Numbered from the stretch's first letter, positions 35,340-43,914 are shown. The stretch is DNA of 64,000 bases from UBA2336 sp037443645 (GCA_037443645.1 JBBINY010000003.1:58055-122054); one strand, 5' to 3'. Made by a program: numbers and translations. Notes: generated by a model not told the origin, from the letters alone.

Positions 35340-37190
35340 TTAAACCACCTGGCATGCACCTCCTGCGCACGCGGCTTCGGCCTTGTGGTCGGTCTCATCG
35401 TCAGCCTCATATACATTTTTCAGGTCGATGGTTTTAAGGTGCTTTTCCAGTTCTTCAAATCGTTGCAGGGTGATGTCTTCAAACGGAGCCTGCCTGTAGT
35501 TGCCGGTATCGAAGGGTAGTACGCTCAGGCCGTTGTACGAAGCTTTGTTTTTCCACATCCATTGCCCTACTCGCTCCCAGTCGCCTTCACCTATGGATAC
35601 GGTTGCCGAGACATTGTTGGCATTGTTTCCTCTGCGGAATCCCTTGCGAACCCACTCCTCATTAAATTTTCGTATGCGCTCCAGTAAATCGATCACATCT
35701 TCAGTGCGCAGAATACTGCCCTCCGGTGATTTTTGGGGTATGCATATGATGGCCTGTCTGCTGTTGAGCAGATCCTCTTCCAGTAATTCGGGATGGGCCA
35801 CGCTGAGATGGGTATAGAGCGCTTCATTTTTACCGATGCGTATTCTGCGGATGTAGTAATCGTTATGCCAGGCATGTATACCGGAAGATGTGCCAAGTAC
35901 AAGCGATGACGTGCCTGACGGTTTAATGGTAGTTGTTCGTGCTGCGAACTGTATCCCGATTTCGGCTGAAACCTTTAGGTTTATTCTTTTTACCTCCTGG
36001 GCCGCTTCATTCAGATCAAGTTTTTCAACCTTACCGCTTGCAATGCCGGTCATGCCCACACCAATGAGGGCATCCTGTTCGGTGGTTTTTTTCCATACTT
36101 CCCGCAGGTAATGAAAATTGGTGAAACCTGCCTGCAACGTTCCAAGATAGGAGGCGGCCCGGGCTCGTGCATTCAGGTCTTCCTGCGACTCTACATCCGA
36201 AACATTGATTTCGCACAGGTTACAAAACTGGTAGGGGCGAAGCGCAATTTCACAGCAGGGGTTAGTTCCCCAGTCAAGGTCGTTGGTGAAATAAAATCCC
36301 GGTTCGCCTGATCCCGACAGCTCAATTTTTCTCCATAATTCCAGGAACTCCCCCTGTGTAGTTGCATCGCGGTGGAGCGCCACCGAGTTATTGGCGCGGC
36401 CCCGTTGTTCATTCAGTTCCCACCAGTTGCCGTATTTGCAGGTGAGCATTTCCTCGTCTCCATAGGAGAACAGCGAAATCATGGCCGATCTGCGGATACC
36501 GCCTGCCAGCACGGCATTGGCAAGGTAGCACATCAGGTCGTGGCACTCCAGGGGAGTAAGCTTTTCGCCTTCGGCTTTCCGATCGAGTAATGCCTGGATA
36601 TGTGCAATGCAAATTTTAAGCGGTTCAGGGCCTGGTGCCTTGCCGCCTGCTGTTACCAGGCGCGCGCCTTTCGGCCGGATGTCAGAATAATCAAACTCAG
36701 GAATGTATTCGCTGTAGCCGAAATATCCTTTTAGAAGCACTTTTATAGCATCGGCCCAACCTTCCAGACTATCGCCAATAAGGAATCGTCTGCGTTTTTC
36801 AACTTTTTTTATAGGAGGAAGTTTTTCGACATGATGATATTGAACCGAGTATCCTACGCCTGTTCCTCCCAGCAGCAAAAACATGGTTTCTGAAAACGCC
36901 CGGATATCATCCACCGGAAGGTAGGCGCAATTGTAGATGCGTGAGTTGTTGCGCTCAATGGCCGGACCGGCAAATTGCATGGCGCGCATAGAAGGAAGCA
37001 CTTTCTTCTTCCGGACCCACTGCATGGCCTCGTGGGTGGAGGCTTTCATGTGAGGGTATTTTTCGGTCATCATGTTCTCATACCGGTCACAAATTTCATC
37101 CCACGTTTCCCTGCGCTTCAGTTCGGGCAGGTAGCGGGCATATTTCATATGAATGATGATGTCACTTAGAATCTGTTGGTTTAGTTCCAT
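35340..37190 (-). CDS. nrdJ: Adenosylcobalamin-dependent (class II) ribonucleotide reductase
   Basis: 616 residues. Active-site features are the disulfide cysteine in IYNCAYLP, NPCCEIAL and the radical cysteine region FCNLCEIN, then PSGTSSLVLGTSSGIHAW as the phosphate-binding loop. The C-terminal tail CAGGACQVV has the paired cysteines that re-reduce the active site. No ATP-cone is obvious at the N-terminus. Class II enzymes make deoxynucleotides with or without oxygen, using vitamin B12. It starts five bases after ric ends, so the two form one transcription unit. Confidence 0.9.
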   Translation of the reverse strand: MELNQQILSDIIIHMKYARYLPELKRRETWDEICDRYENMMTEKYPHMKASTHEAMQWVRKKKVLPSMRAMQFAGPAIERNNSRIYNCAYLPVDDIRAFSETMFLLLGGTGVGYSVQYHHVEKLPPIKKVEKRRRFLIGDSLEGWADAIKVLLKGYFGYSEYIPEFDYSDIRPKGARLVTAGGKAPGPEPLKICIAHIQALLDRKAEGEKLTPLECHDLMCYLANAVLAGGIRRSAMISLFSYGDEEMLTCKYGNWWELNEQRGRANNSVALHRDATTQGEFLELWRKIELSGSGEPGFYFTNDLDWGTNPCCEIALRPYQFCNLCEINVSDVESQEDLNARARAASYLGTLQAGFTNFHYLREVWKKTTEQDALIGVGMTGIASGKVEKLDLNEAAQEVKRINLKVSAEIGIQFAARTTTIKPSGTSSLVLGTSSGIHAWHNDYYIRRIRIGKNEALYTHLSVAHPELLEEDLLNSRQAIICIPQKSPEGSILRTEDVIDLLERIRKFNEEWVRKGFRRGNNANNVSATVSIGEGDWERVGQWMWKNKASYNGLSVLPFDTGNYRQAPFEDITLQRFEELEKHLKTIDLKNVYEADDETDHKAEAACAGGACQVV

Positions 37191-37194
37191 AGGA

Positions 37195-37905
37195 TTACAA
37201 AATAGTCTTCATCTTTTTCCTTACTTTATCAAACAGCACGTTATTTTCAAGGTGGATGTGCTGCATCAGATCCTGCTCGAATTCCTGAAGGCGCTTATAT
37301 GTAACATTAAACGTAGGGCATGCACCGGCAGGTGGGGTATAGTTGTTGGTGAGTTGCCGGATGGATTTAACCAGGTTGCCTGCTGTTTCGTGTTCATCCT
37401 CCATAACCGCCATCGGTGCATTCAGATTGATGATCGGCCGCAGGCCTGCTTCAAAAAGATTCTCCACCTCAGGAAAAAGAATAACCTCTTCTTTTTCCAT
37501 GTGCTGCGTAAGTTCGTTGGCTAATTCATTAAATGTTTCTTTAACGGAGAAAAGAACCGGATGATTTTTGCCATGTACCGTACAAACTTTTTCCAGCAGG
37601 CTTTTCAGTTCCGGTATGCTTTGCTTTACATAGGAGTGGTGGTGTTGGATTATAAAATTAGCCAGCAGGGAGGCATCCCAGGTGTGGAACCGGATGGTAC
37701 CAGGCATGCTGGTTTGTTCGGTCAGTCTAATTTCCTGAACGATGGGATCGGTGCTTAATCCGGCTTTTTCGCAGGCTTCCCGCAAGGTATTCTTTCCTCC
37801 ACAACAGTAATCAATGTTGTACTTATTAAAGACTCTAATCGCATTGGGGTGTTCCAACGCAACGTCAGAAACCCGTTGATCTCCTAATTCACTGGTTGCT
37901 TGCAT
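37195..37905 (-). CDS. ric: Iron-sulfur cluster repair di-iron protein RIC (ScdA/YtfE-like)
   Basis: 236 residues from the ATG at 37905 (MQATSELGDQRVSDVALEHP); the longer frame to 37989 crosses the promoter region. The N-terminal ScdA-N/DUF542 domain has NIDYCCGGKNTL. The hemerythrin-like part has iron-binding histidines and acids in HHHSYVKQ, HGKNHPVLF, HMEKEEVILFPE, DEHETAGN and HIHLENNVLFDK. RIC restores iron-sulfur centres damaged by nitric oxide or peroxide. It is the first gene of ric-nrdJ(-crp/fnr), with a palindromic operator 57 bases upstream. Confidence 0.92.
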   Translation of the reverse strand: MQATSELGDQRVSDVALEHPNAIRVFNKYNIDYCCGGKNTLREACEKAGLSTDPIVQEIRLTEQTSMPGTIRFHTWDASLLANFIIQHHHSYVKQSIPELKSLLEKVCTVHGKNHPVLFSVKETFNELANELTQHMEKEEVILFPEVENLFEAGLRPIINLNAPMAVMEDEHETAGNLVKSIRQLTNNYTPPAGACPTFNVTYKRLQEFEQDLMQHIHLENNVLFDKVRKKMKTIL

Positions 37906-37961
37906 AGAAATTGTAAGTTGATGTTTTGGTTTCGAAGCTAGAAACAGACAGTACACCGTGC

Positions 37962-37977
37962 TATGACTTCGGTCATA
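37962..37977 (-). promoter_or_regulatory. CRP/FNR-type palindromic operator upstream of ric
   Basis: TATGAC-TTCG-GTCATA is a perfect 6-4-6 inverted repeat with the half-site geometry of FNR/DNR boxes (TTGAT-N4-ATCAA). It lies 57 bases before the ric ATG, a suitable place for activation, and between ric and the divergent DUF456 gene. The regulator encoded two genes downstream is the obvious candidate ligand. Confidence 0.65.
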
Positions 37978-38011
37978 ACAGAAACGCATTTTTTTGTATG
38001 TTCGTTATGAA

Positions 38012-38482
38012 ATGGATTTACTCTGGACCGTGTTGGCGTGCGCTTTCGTCATTGCAGGAATGGCCGGCAGTGTGATCCCACTTTTGCCTGGCCCACCGCT
38101 GAGTTTTGTCGGCATGTTGGTGCTCCAGTTGCGTGAATCGCCTGCATTCACTGTAAAATTCCTGCTTTTCTGGTTGGCTATCGTGGTCATTATACAGGTG
38201 TTGGATTATGTGGTGCCGTTGTATAGTGCAAAGAAGTTTGGAGGGAGTAGATACGGCATTTGGGGGTGCGCCATCGGGCTGCTGGCCGGTATGTGGTTTG
38301 GACCCCTGGGAATAATAGCCGGTCCGTTTGCAGGAGCCTTCGTTGGTGAATTATTGGCAAGCAATCAATCCAATCAGGCATTGAAGTCTGCCGTTGGAGC
38401 TTTTATTGGATTTGTTTTTGGCATGTTGCTAAAACTGGTAACCTGTGCGGTAATGGGTTGGTATGTGGTGAAGGCGTTGTGA
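38012..38482 (+). CDS. DUF456 family membrane protein
   Basis: 156 residues from the ATG at 38012 (MDLLWTVLACAFVIAGMAG). Hydrophobic throughout with about four to five helices. The glycine-rich central motif GIWGCAIGLLAGMWFGPLG and GPFAGAFVGELL are typical of DUF456. The function is unknown. It diverges from ric across the palindromic operator, so it could share that control. Confidence 0.85.
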   Translation: MDLLWTVLACAFVIAGMAGSVIPLLPGPPLSFVGMLVLQLRESPAFTVKFLLFWLAIVVIIQVLDYVVPLYSAKKFGGSRYGIWGCAIGLLAGMWFGPLGIIAGPFAGAFVGELLASNQSNQALKSAVGAFIGFVFGMLLKLVTCAVMGWYVVKAL

Positions 38483-38537
38483 CCTCACTCTGTTTATTTG
38501 CAGGAAGGGTTGCTTCGGATTTTGTAGCTTTAGTCCA

Positions 38538-39017
38538 ATGAATGCATATGAACAACTGATTCACCAGTTTTACACCAGTTTTAAAAATTTGGATGCTGCC
38601 GGAATGAAAGCCTGTTATTCGGAGCAGGTACACTTCTCAGATCCGGCATTTCCGGATTTAAACGGAGCCGAAGCAGGTGCTATGTGGGCGATGCTTATCG
38701 GGGTGCTGAAGAAAAATCCGGCAGACTGGAAACTGGAGTATACTGATGTGCAGGTAACGGATTCGGAAGGGTCGTGCCGATGGGAAGCCCAGTACACCTT
38801 TTCGCTTACCGGCCGAAAGGTACATAATCGTATTCTCGCAACGTTTAGGTTTGAGAACGGGAAGATTGTAGCCCACCACGACTCCTTTGACTTTTATCGT
38901 TGGGCGCGGATGGCGTTTGGGGTTACGGGATGGTTACTTGGATGGACACCCTTTTTCAGGAAAAAACTTCAGACGAAGACTAGTGCAAGGCTTAAAGCCT
39001 ATATGAGCAAAGCCTGA
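38538..39017 (+). CDS. NTF2-like / SnoaL-like family protein
   Basis: 159 residues. The first 120 have the NTF2-like pattern (LIHQFYTSFKNLDAAGMKACYSE, FSDPAFPDL, WEAQYTF, RILATFRFENGKIVAHHDSFDFY). The tail is basic (KKLQTKTSARLKAYMSKA). Such folds act as small-molecule isomerases, hydrolases or ligand carriers; the substrate is unknown. A TAGCTTTA box lies about 10 bases before the ATG. Confidence 0.85.
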   Translation: MNAYEQLIHQFYTSFKNLDAAGMKACYSEQVHFSDPAFPDLNGAEAGAMWAMLIGVLKKNPADWKLEYTDVQVTDSEGSCRWEAQYTFSLTGRKVHNRILATFRFENGKIVAHHDSFDFYRWARMAFGVTGWLLGWTPFFRKKLQTKTSARLKAYMSKA

Positions 39018-39031
39018 TAACTATCAGGCCA

Positions 39032-39175
39032 CTACCAACTGAGATTTGCACCCGTATACTCCTTCCGGTCTTCTGGTGTAAGCACTCGAAGCAGTACAAT
39101 CACTTCCTCGGTGAGTGGTTTAAAGCAAATGCAATGTTGAAATGGGCTCGTGCATTGCAAAAGGGTAACGAACAC
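39032..39175 (-). other. Weak minus-strand open frame in a 238-base gap
   Basis: The gap 39018-39255 has no gene that can be called safely. On the minus strand a GTG-started frame of 47 codons ends ...RVLTPEDRKEYTGANLSW. The ending is protein-like, but there is no recognisable start, ribosome-binding site or family. It may be the remnant of a lost gene. Confidence 0.25.
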
Positions 39176-39255
39176 TTGTTTGCTGTTAAAAGAAACTTTA
39201 TATCAAGTTAGTACACTGCGAAAACAAAGATTAGCTTTAACCGAATTTCAGGTGG

Positions 39256-40341
39256 ATGAACAAAACGCTTAATACTATCATTCGTTCCAGTGGAAGTTAC
39301 ATTCCTACCCAGCGGATACCCAATACTTTTTTTCTGAAACACTCATTTTATGGATCGGATGGTTCGATCCTTCAAAATGAAAACGAAGATGTTATCCGCA
39401 AGTTCAGCGACATTACCGGAATACAGGAGCGGAGGTATGTCACTGACGACCTGGTAGCCTCTGACATCGGTGCGCTGGCTGCCGGTGAGGCGCTTCGTTC
39501 GGGCCAGGTAAACGGTGAAGAGCTCGACTACATTATTGTGGCGCATAACTTTGGCGATATCCGGGCGGATACGCGCAGAAGCGAGTTTGTTCCCGCCCTT
39601 GCTTCGAGGGTAAAGACTAAGCTGGGCATCGAAAATCCAAACACTATTTGTTATGACCTGCCGTTTGGATGTGCCGGCTGGCTACAAGGCGTAATTCAGG
39701 CTGATTTTTTTATTCGCTCGGGTACGGCCAAAAGAATACTGGTTATTGGTGCAGAAACACTTTCAAGAATTTATGATCCTCACGATCGCGATTGCATGAT
39801 TTATGCCGATGGTGCCGGAGCGGTGATTCTTGAAGCCTTTGAAAGTGATACCCCGGTTGGTATACTGGCTCATAAAACCCATACCAATGCCGGAAACAGA
39901 ACTTTCGTGCTGAAAATGGATCGTTCCTATAACCCCGCACTGCCACCCGATGATTTATATCTCAAAATGCAAGGTCGGGCATTATACGAACATGCACTTA
40001 TTGCTGTGCCTCCGGTAATCCGTGAGTGTCTTGAAAAAGCTGGTGTTGATCGCTCTCAAATTGAACTGGTGCTCATACACCAGGCCAATAATAAAATGGA
40101 TGAAGCCATTCTCAAGCGGGCGTTTGAATCAGCGGGTATGGATGTACTTCCGGAAAAAATTATGCCGATGACAATTTCGTGGCTTGGAAACAGTTCAGTA
40201 GCCACTGTGCCAACCCTGTACGACCTGATTGCGAAACGACAGCTCAAGGATTATGAAATCCGGAAGGGAGGCCATATCCTTTTTGTAGCTCTTGGTGCCG
40301 GTGTGAACATCAATGCAATGGTTTACCGGGTTCCGGCTTAG
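39256..40341 (+). CDS. FabH-like 3-oxoacyl-ACP synthase III family protein
   Basis: 361 residues. Thiolase-fold condensing enzyme with the catalytic triad visible: Cys139 (FGCAGW), His275 (IHQANN) and Asn312 (LGNSSVA). It is longer than FabH (about 320) and the N-terminal part (SYIPTQRIPNTFFLKHSFY) differs from standard FabH, so it may serve a dedicated lipid or secondary pathway rather than fatty-acid initiation. No ACP or other fab gene is adjacent. tRNA-Pro follows. Confidence 0.85.
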   Translation: MNKTLNTIIRSSGSYIPTQRIPNTFFLKHSFYGSDGSILQNENEDVIRKFSDITGIQERRYVTDDLVASDIGALAAGEALRSGQVNGEELDYIIVAHNFGDIRADTRRSEFVPALASRVKTKLGIENPNTICYDLPFGCAGWLQGVIQADFFIRSGTAKRILVIGAETLSRIYDPHDRDCMIYADGAGAVILEAFESDTPVGILAHKTHTNAGNRTFVLKMDRSYNPALPPDDLYLKMQGRALYEHALIAVPPVIRECLEKAGVDRSQIELVLIHQANNKMDEAILKRAFESAGMDVLPEKIMPMTISWLGNSSVATVPTLYDLIAKRQLKDYEIRKGGHILFVALGAGVNINAMVYRVPA

Positions 40342-40420
40342 TCATTATCGGTTTGCGTCACAAACGTTTTTAAGGCATCAATTCTTTTTAGTATACTTGC
40401 AACCTTTTTACAGGATTATT

Positions 40421-40495
40421 CGGGGTGTAGCGCAGCCCGGTTAGCGCACCACGTTAGGGACGTGGGGGTCGGAAGTTCGAATCTTCTCACCCCGA
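40421..40495 (+). tRNA. tRNA-Pro (anticodon AGG)
   Basis: 75 bases folding as a full cloverleaf: acceptor CGGGGTG/CACCCCG, D-arm GCGC/GCGC, anticodon stem CCACG/CGTGG with loop TTAGGGA, T-arm GGAAG-TTCGAAT-CTTCT, discriminator A. The anticodon (40456-40458) reads AGG and is followed by G37, as in all proline tRNAs. CCA is not encoded. A at position 34 is uncommon in bacterial tRNA-Pro, where GGG, TGG and CGG are usual. Confidence 0.92.
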
Positions 40496-40507
40496 CAGAA
40501 CAGGAAG

Positions 40508-40531
40508 ACCCAGGTAAAGCTGGGTTTTTTT
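40508..40531 (+). terminator. Terminator after tRNA-Pro
   Basis: ACCCAG / CTGGGT stem with a six-base loop, then a T-run, 12 bases after the tRNA. Confidence 0.8.
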
Positions 40532-40613
40532 ATTTAGCGCAAAGCTAGGCGATTAGCGAAAAGCCGGCTTTTCGAAAAATTGAAGGGACTAAGCGAAAGC
40601 GATAAACGAAAAA
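40532..40613 (+). repeat. Dispersed repeat, copy 1
   Basis: Begins ATTTAGCGC and ends with GCGAAAGCGATAAACGAA. It matches the segment at 42155-42240 along its length with scattered differences (shared blocks include ATTTAGCGC, GATTAGCGAA/TTTAGCGAA, AAAATTGAA and AAGCGAAAGCGATAAA). The two copies lie on either side of the glycosyltransferase gene. Confidence 0.65.
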
Positions 40614-40854
40614 CAAATGAGCGGAACGACTGAGGTTCCTGTTCTGGGCTCCCCCCAAGGATCACTGGAAGTGATCTTCTCGCCCTGCAAAAAACTGTTC
40701 AAAGAAGTTGCTTTTTTGTTCAGCAGGTCACCTGATTATGCCTTGCGCAGTGTGTCGGTAGAGAATATGGAAAAGGCAAAGTTTACTTTACTGCTGTAAG
40801 CACAAATTGCTGCCCTGTTTGGAACGGGCTAAACTCCGTGTTAGCTTTCGCGCC
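40614..40854 (+). other. Non-coding stretch before the glycosyltransferase
   Basis: Together with the tRNA, terminator and repeat, this fills the 513-base gap between the FabH-like and glycosyltransferase genes. A 60-codon frame (40617-40799) starts SGTTEVPVL but has no family likeness and no ribosome-binding site, so it is not called. A small inverted pair GATCACT/AGTGATC lies at 40661-40676. Nothing else is evident. Confidence 0.4.
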
Positions 40855-42111
40855 ATGAAAGCAGTTGTATTTTCCATTGGAACACGTGGTGACATAGAGC
40901 CATTACTGGCAATGGCCGAAATTCTGAATGAAAAGCACTGGGAAGTGGTTTGTGTTTTCCCGGAGCAATTCAGGCAAACCGTTGAAGCCCTGGGTTATCG
41001 GTTCATCGGCTTTGACAAGGCCTTTCTTGAATTGCTGGGGGGCCGCGATGGCAAACAGTTTATGGGGGGTAAAGGGTCAATGCTCACACGGTTTGCCATT
41101 TTCTTCAGGATGGCAAAGGCTGGTATAAAATTATCCAGGGCAATAATTGAATTGCAACATAACACCTTAATGTCGGAAAAGCCCGACCTGGTGTTGTATC
41201 ATCCGAAATGCAATTTTGCCTTGGTTTGGGGCATGGCCAATCCGGGAAAGTCAATCATGGTGAGCCCGATACCGGGTATGGCCCATTCTATCAGGCATCT
41301 TACTGTGCTTGGTGGCAACTATGGAAGGCTTCTGAATGGTTTAAGTTTTTGGTTCGTAAATACAATTAAGACTTTTGCCATTAGCCGGGCTGCACAAAAG
41401 TACAAAGCGGACTATCCGGGCATTGCCATCTCGGCTTCAACAGTTAAACGGGCAATGCTGCAAACTGAAAAATCATTTTATGCGATGTCACCCATGCTGT
41501 TTGAGCGCCCCTCCTATTGGCCTGAATCTGCACAAGTGGTAGGATACTATGAACGTGATAAAACCGTGAACTGGGAACCGGATGAAACACTCCTTCAATT
41601 TATGGCCAGGTATGATAAAATCATCCTGATAACGTTCGGCAGTATGTCGAATACCGACCCGGCCGGGAAATCAAAAATTATTGTTGACGTATTGAAGCAA
41701 AATCAAATTCCTGCCATTATCAATACCTCATGGGGCGGGCTGCAGAAGCCGGACAACAGCCCTGAACATGTTTATTTCACAGACAACATTCCTTACAACT
41801 GGGCATTTCCAAAGCTGTATGCTGTGGTGCACCATGGCGGTGCGGGCAGCACACACATGGCGCTGAAATACGGTTGCCCGTGTTTGATCATACCCCATGC
41901 GTTGGACCAGTTCTTTTGGGCGAAGACCGTGTACGGCTTGAAACTCGGCCCTAAACCATTGCCGATAAAGAAGTTTAATGGAAAAGATTTTGAGTCGCGT
42001 TTACTGGAGTTGCTGAACAATGACGTATTCAGGAAGAACGTCCTCCACATGCAGTCAGGTATGCATTATGAAAGCGACACAGCTAAGCTTTATGGGCGGA
42101 TGATAACGTAA
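40855..42111 (+). CDS. GT1-family glycosyltransferase (sterol/MGT glucosyltransferase-like)
   Basis: 418 residues from the ATG at 40855 (MKAVVFSIGTRGDIEPLLAMAEIL); a frame from 40807 has an unlikely N-terminus. The N-terminal glycine-rich SIGTRGD is the GT28/GT1 acceptor-domain motif. The C-terminal donor-binding motif has HHGGAGSTHMALKYGCP, PHALDQFFWA and a final acidic helix. These enzymes move sugar from a UDP-sugar to lipids or small molecules. Both ends are close to copies of a short repeat, hinting at a movable cassette. Confidence 0.85.
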   Translation: MKAVVFSIGTRGDIEPLLAMAEILNEKHWEVVCVFPEQFRQTVEALGYRFIGFDKAFLELLGGRDGKQFMGGKGSMLTRFAIFFRMAKAGIKLSRAIIELQHNTLMSEKPDLVLYHPKCNFALVWGMANPGKSIMVSPIPGMAHSIRHLTVLGGNYGRLLNGLSFWFVNTIKTFAISRAAQKYKADYPGIAISASTVKRAMLQTEKSFYAMSPMLFERPSYWPESAQVVGYYERDKTVNWEPDETLLQFMARYDKIILITFGSMSNTDPAGKSKIIVDVLKQNQIPAIINTSWGGLQKPDNSPEHVYFTDNIPYNWAFPKLYAVVHHGGAGSTHMALKYGCPCLIIPHALDQFFWAKTVYGLKLGPKPLPIKKFNGKDFESRLLELLNNDVFRKNVLHMQSGMHYESDTAKLYGRMIT

Positions 42112-42154
42112 AGCTTCGTAAGGCGGGTGAAATTGATTTTGACTTGTCGATGCT

Positions 42155-42240
42155 CATTTAGCGCTGAGCTAAACGGTTTAGCGAACCGAAATCCGGCCTT
42201 TCAAAATTGAAAGGGCTTAAGCGAAAGCGATAAATAAAAA
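42155..42240 (+). repeat. Dispersed repeat, copy 2
   Basis: Direct-orientation partner of 40532-40613, with the same order of blocks (ATTTAGCGC, GTTTAGCGAA, CCGGC, AAAATTGAAAGGG, AAGCGAAAGCGATAAA). The pair spans 1.7 kb with the glycosyltransferase gene between. The unit itself contains partial self-complementarity (AGCGCTGAGCT). Confidence 0.65.
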
Positions 42241-42295
42241 AATGCTGGTGACCAGAAGATAAATCAATTCCGAACGTAAAAATTACTTCAGGATT

Positions 42296-43165
42296 TTAAT
42301 GATACACCCTCAATCCAACCGATAAATCAATCCTGGACAAACCTTCGTACTGGCCCTCCTCCAGTTTGACTGTTTGCGTGGTATTTCCATCATTTAAAGT
42401 GACTTTGGTGAGGGTTCCCAGTACAAAACCGATTCCGAGGCCAACGCCAAAATTTTTCGAAATATAAAAATCATAACCCAAACCCAGGGTAAGCCCTAAG
42501 GTGGCGCCTTTAATCTGAAGTTGCTGCCCGTCTAATGTCGAAAAGTTGCTGAAGTTCAGATACCCCAAAGAAAAGTCTGAATTGAATACTCCTTTCTTGT
42601 TGGCCGGAACCCACCGGGTAATTACCGAAGGTCCTGCATAAAACATCTTAATATCGTCACTGACGGCAACAGTAGTTGAGGAACCATCGGGCAATCGTAT
42701 AAGCAGATCGCTTTGGCTGTGTTTCGACCGGAACGTACTTAGTTTGGCTCCAAAGCCCAGCAACTCCGAAATGAAAAATGATGCATCCAGGCCAAACTGG
42801 TAACCTGATTTCAGCTCGCGCAAGTAATCTTTTTCCTGGTCAATTAAGTCATACGGGATTTTGGCCAGCCTGTACGCTGGACCACCATTAAATTCCAGGT
42901 GCCATTGGTTATAGTCTCCATGATGACTTTTCTTTTCAACTGCCACGTCTGGTGTTTTATAGTATCCAAACTGGTAAATCACTTCCTTTTCAGGAATAAG
43001 AGTATTGCGAACCTCTCCTTTGTGTTTGAAGGTAAAATAAATGTAGCCGTCCTTGACCCTGGTAATTTTACAGTTGATCGAGTCCCGCTCAGGGGTAACA
43101 ATCAAATCCTGGGCGTTAGCCCGGGCTAATGAAAGCAATAGAAAAAGAAAACCGAGGTATTTCAT
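42296..43165 (-). CDS. Outer-membrane beta-barrel protein of unknown function
   Basis: 289 residues, signal peptide MKYLGFLFLLLSLARANAQ. Residues 20-60 are a small beta domain (DSINCKITRVKDGYIYFTFK), a common opening in Bacteroidota proteins of this kind. The remainder is barrel-like with alternating strands and glycine-rich turns (LGLTLGLGYDFYI, FGVGLGIGFVLG) and an aromatic end (VGLRVYH). It overlaps the upstream lipoprotein gene by four bases, so the two are coupled. Confidence 0.7.
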   Translation of the reverse strand: MKYLGFLFLLLSLARANAQDLIVTPERDSINCKITRVKDGYIYFTFKHKGEVRNTLIPEKEVIYQFGYYKTPDVAVEKKSHHGDYNQWHLEFNGGPAYRLAKIPYDLIDQEKDYLRELKSGYQFGLDASFFISELLGFGAKLSTFRSKHSQSDLLIRLPDGSSTTVAVSDDIKMFYAGPSVITRWVPANKKGVFNSDFSLGYLNFSNFSTLDGQQLQIKGATLGLTLGLGYDFYISKNFGVGLGIGFVLGTLTKVTLNDGNTTQTVKLEEGQYEGLSRIDLSVGLRVYH

Positions 43166-43914
43166 TCTTTGGTTTTCGATTTTATTGATTCAAACTCAGC
43201 TTTGCCGGTAGAGCTATCAACGAGTTGCATAACCGGCCTGCCTATGAAGGCTCCAATAGTCATGCCGCATCTAAGGTAATATTCGTTGCCAAATTGTACA
43301 TTGATGGGCACTTCAACTTTAGATTCGGTTTTGGCCCACAGGGTGTTTAGTCCGTCTTTATTTATCCTTATGCTTTGCCTGCTGTTGTTCCGCACACGGC
43401 AAATGACGGAGTCACCGAGGTATAGATCATAACCTACGGCTGCCCCGGCTCCACCGTACCGGTAAACATGGAGCAGAGCATAATCAACGTCTCCCAGTGT
43501 TTTTTCCTTCCTGCTTGTGGTTGCCATGGCAGGGTTCTGCACTTTGAGGATGGAAGCTGTTATCCTGTGGCAACTGCTGCCAAAAGCCCCCGGTAATATG
43601 TGTTCAATTATTTTTATGGCATTACCTCCGATTTTCCGTGCCTCCATCTTGGCTTTGTCAATAACTACCTCATAGCCGCAGTCGATGGAGAAACCTGTGT
43701 CGGCTATGCGTACTTTACCCAGTTCTTCCGATGGGGGTGGAGTTTCATTCACTCCGTAAACATGCACCTCCTCCGCGTAATTCAATGGCCCATAACTCTT
43801 GGTAACTTGAGTTGAAACTTTGGGAGCGCAGGAAACGAGCGATAGGAAAACAAGAAAAGGAATACAAATAAATCGCAGTTCCCGGCAGCCCGACATAAAT
43901 TGTTTGGTTGTCAT
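43162..43914 (-). CDS. Lipoprotein of unknown function
   Basis: 250 residues from the ATG at 43914 (another ATG is one codon earlier). The N-terminal part (MTTKQFMSGCRELR) precedes a hydrophobic stretch ending in a good lipobox (FLSLVSC). The mature protein has a repeat-free N-terminal domain (EEVHVYGVNE, KVRIADTGFSIDCGYE) and a C-terminal region with GAAVGYDLYLGDSVICRVRNNS, resembling domains that describe small secreted modules with DUF2846-like patterns. The gene reads into the barrel gene (ATGA overlap). Confidence 0.65.
   Translation of the reverse strand: MTTKQFMSGCRELRFICIPFLVFLSLVSCAPKVSTQVTKSYGPLNYAEEVHVYGVNETPPPSEELGKVRIADTGFSIDCGYEVVIDKAKMEARKIGGNAIKIIEHILPGAFGSSCHRITASILKVQNPAMATTSRKEKTLGDVDYALLHVYRYGGAGAAVGYDLYLGDSVICRVRNNSRQSIRINKDGLNTLWAKTESKVEVPINVQFGNEYYLRCGMTIGAFIGRPVMQLVDSSTGKAEFESIKSKTKE

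Noticed and set aside
40617..40799. 60-residue frame after the repeat
   Set aside because: No family likeness, no ribosome-binding site, and it starts inside the end of repeat sequence.
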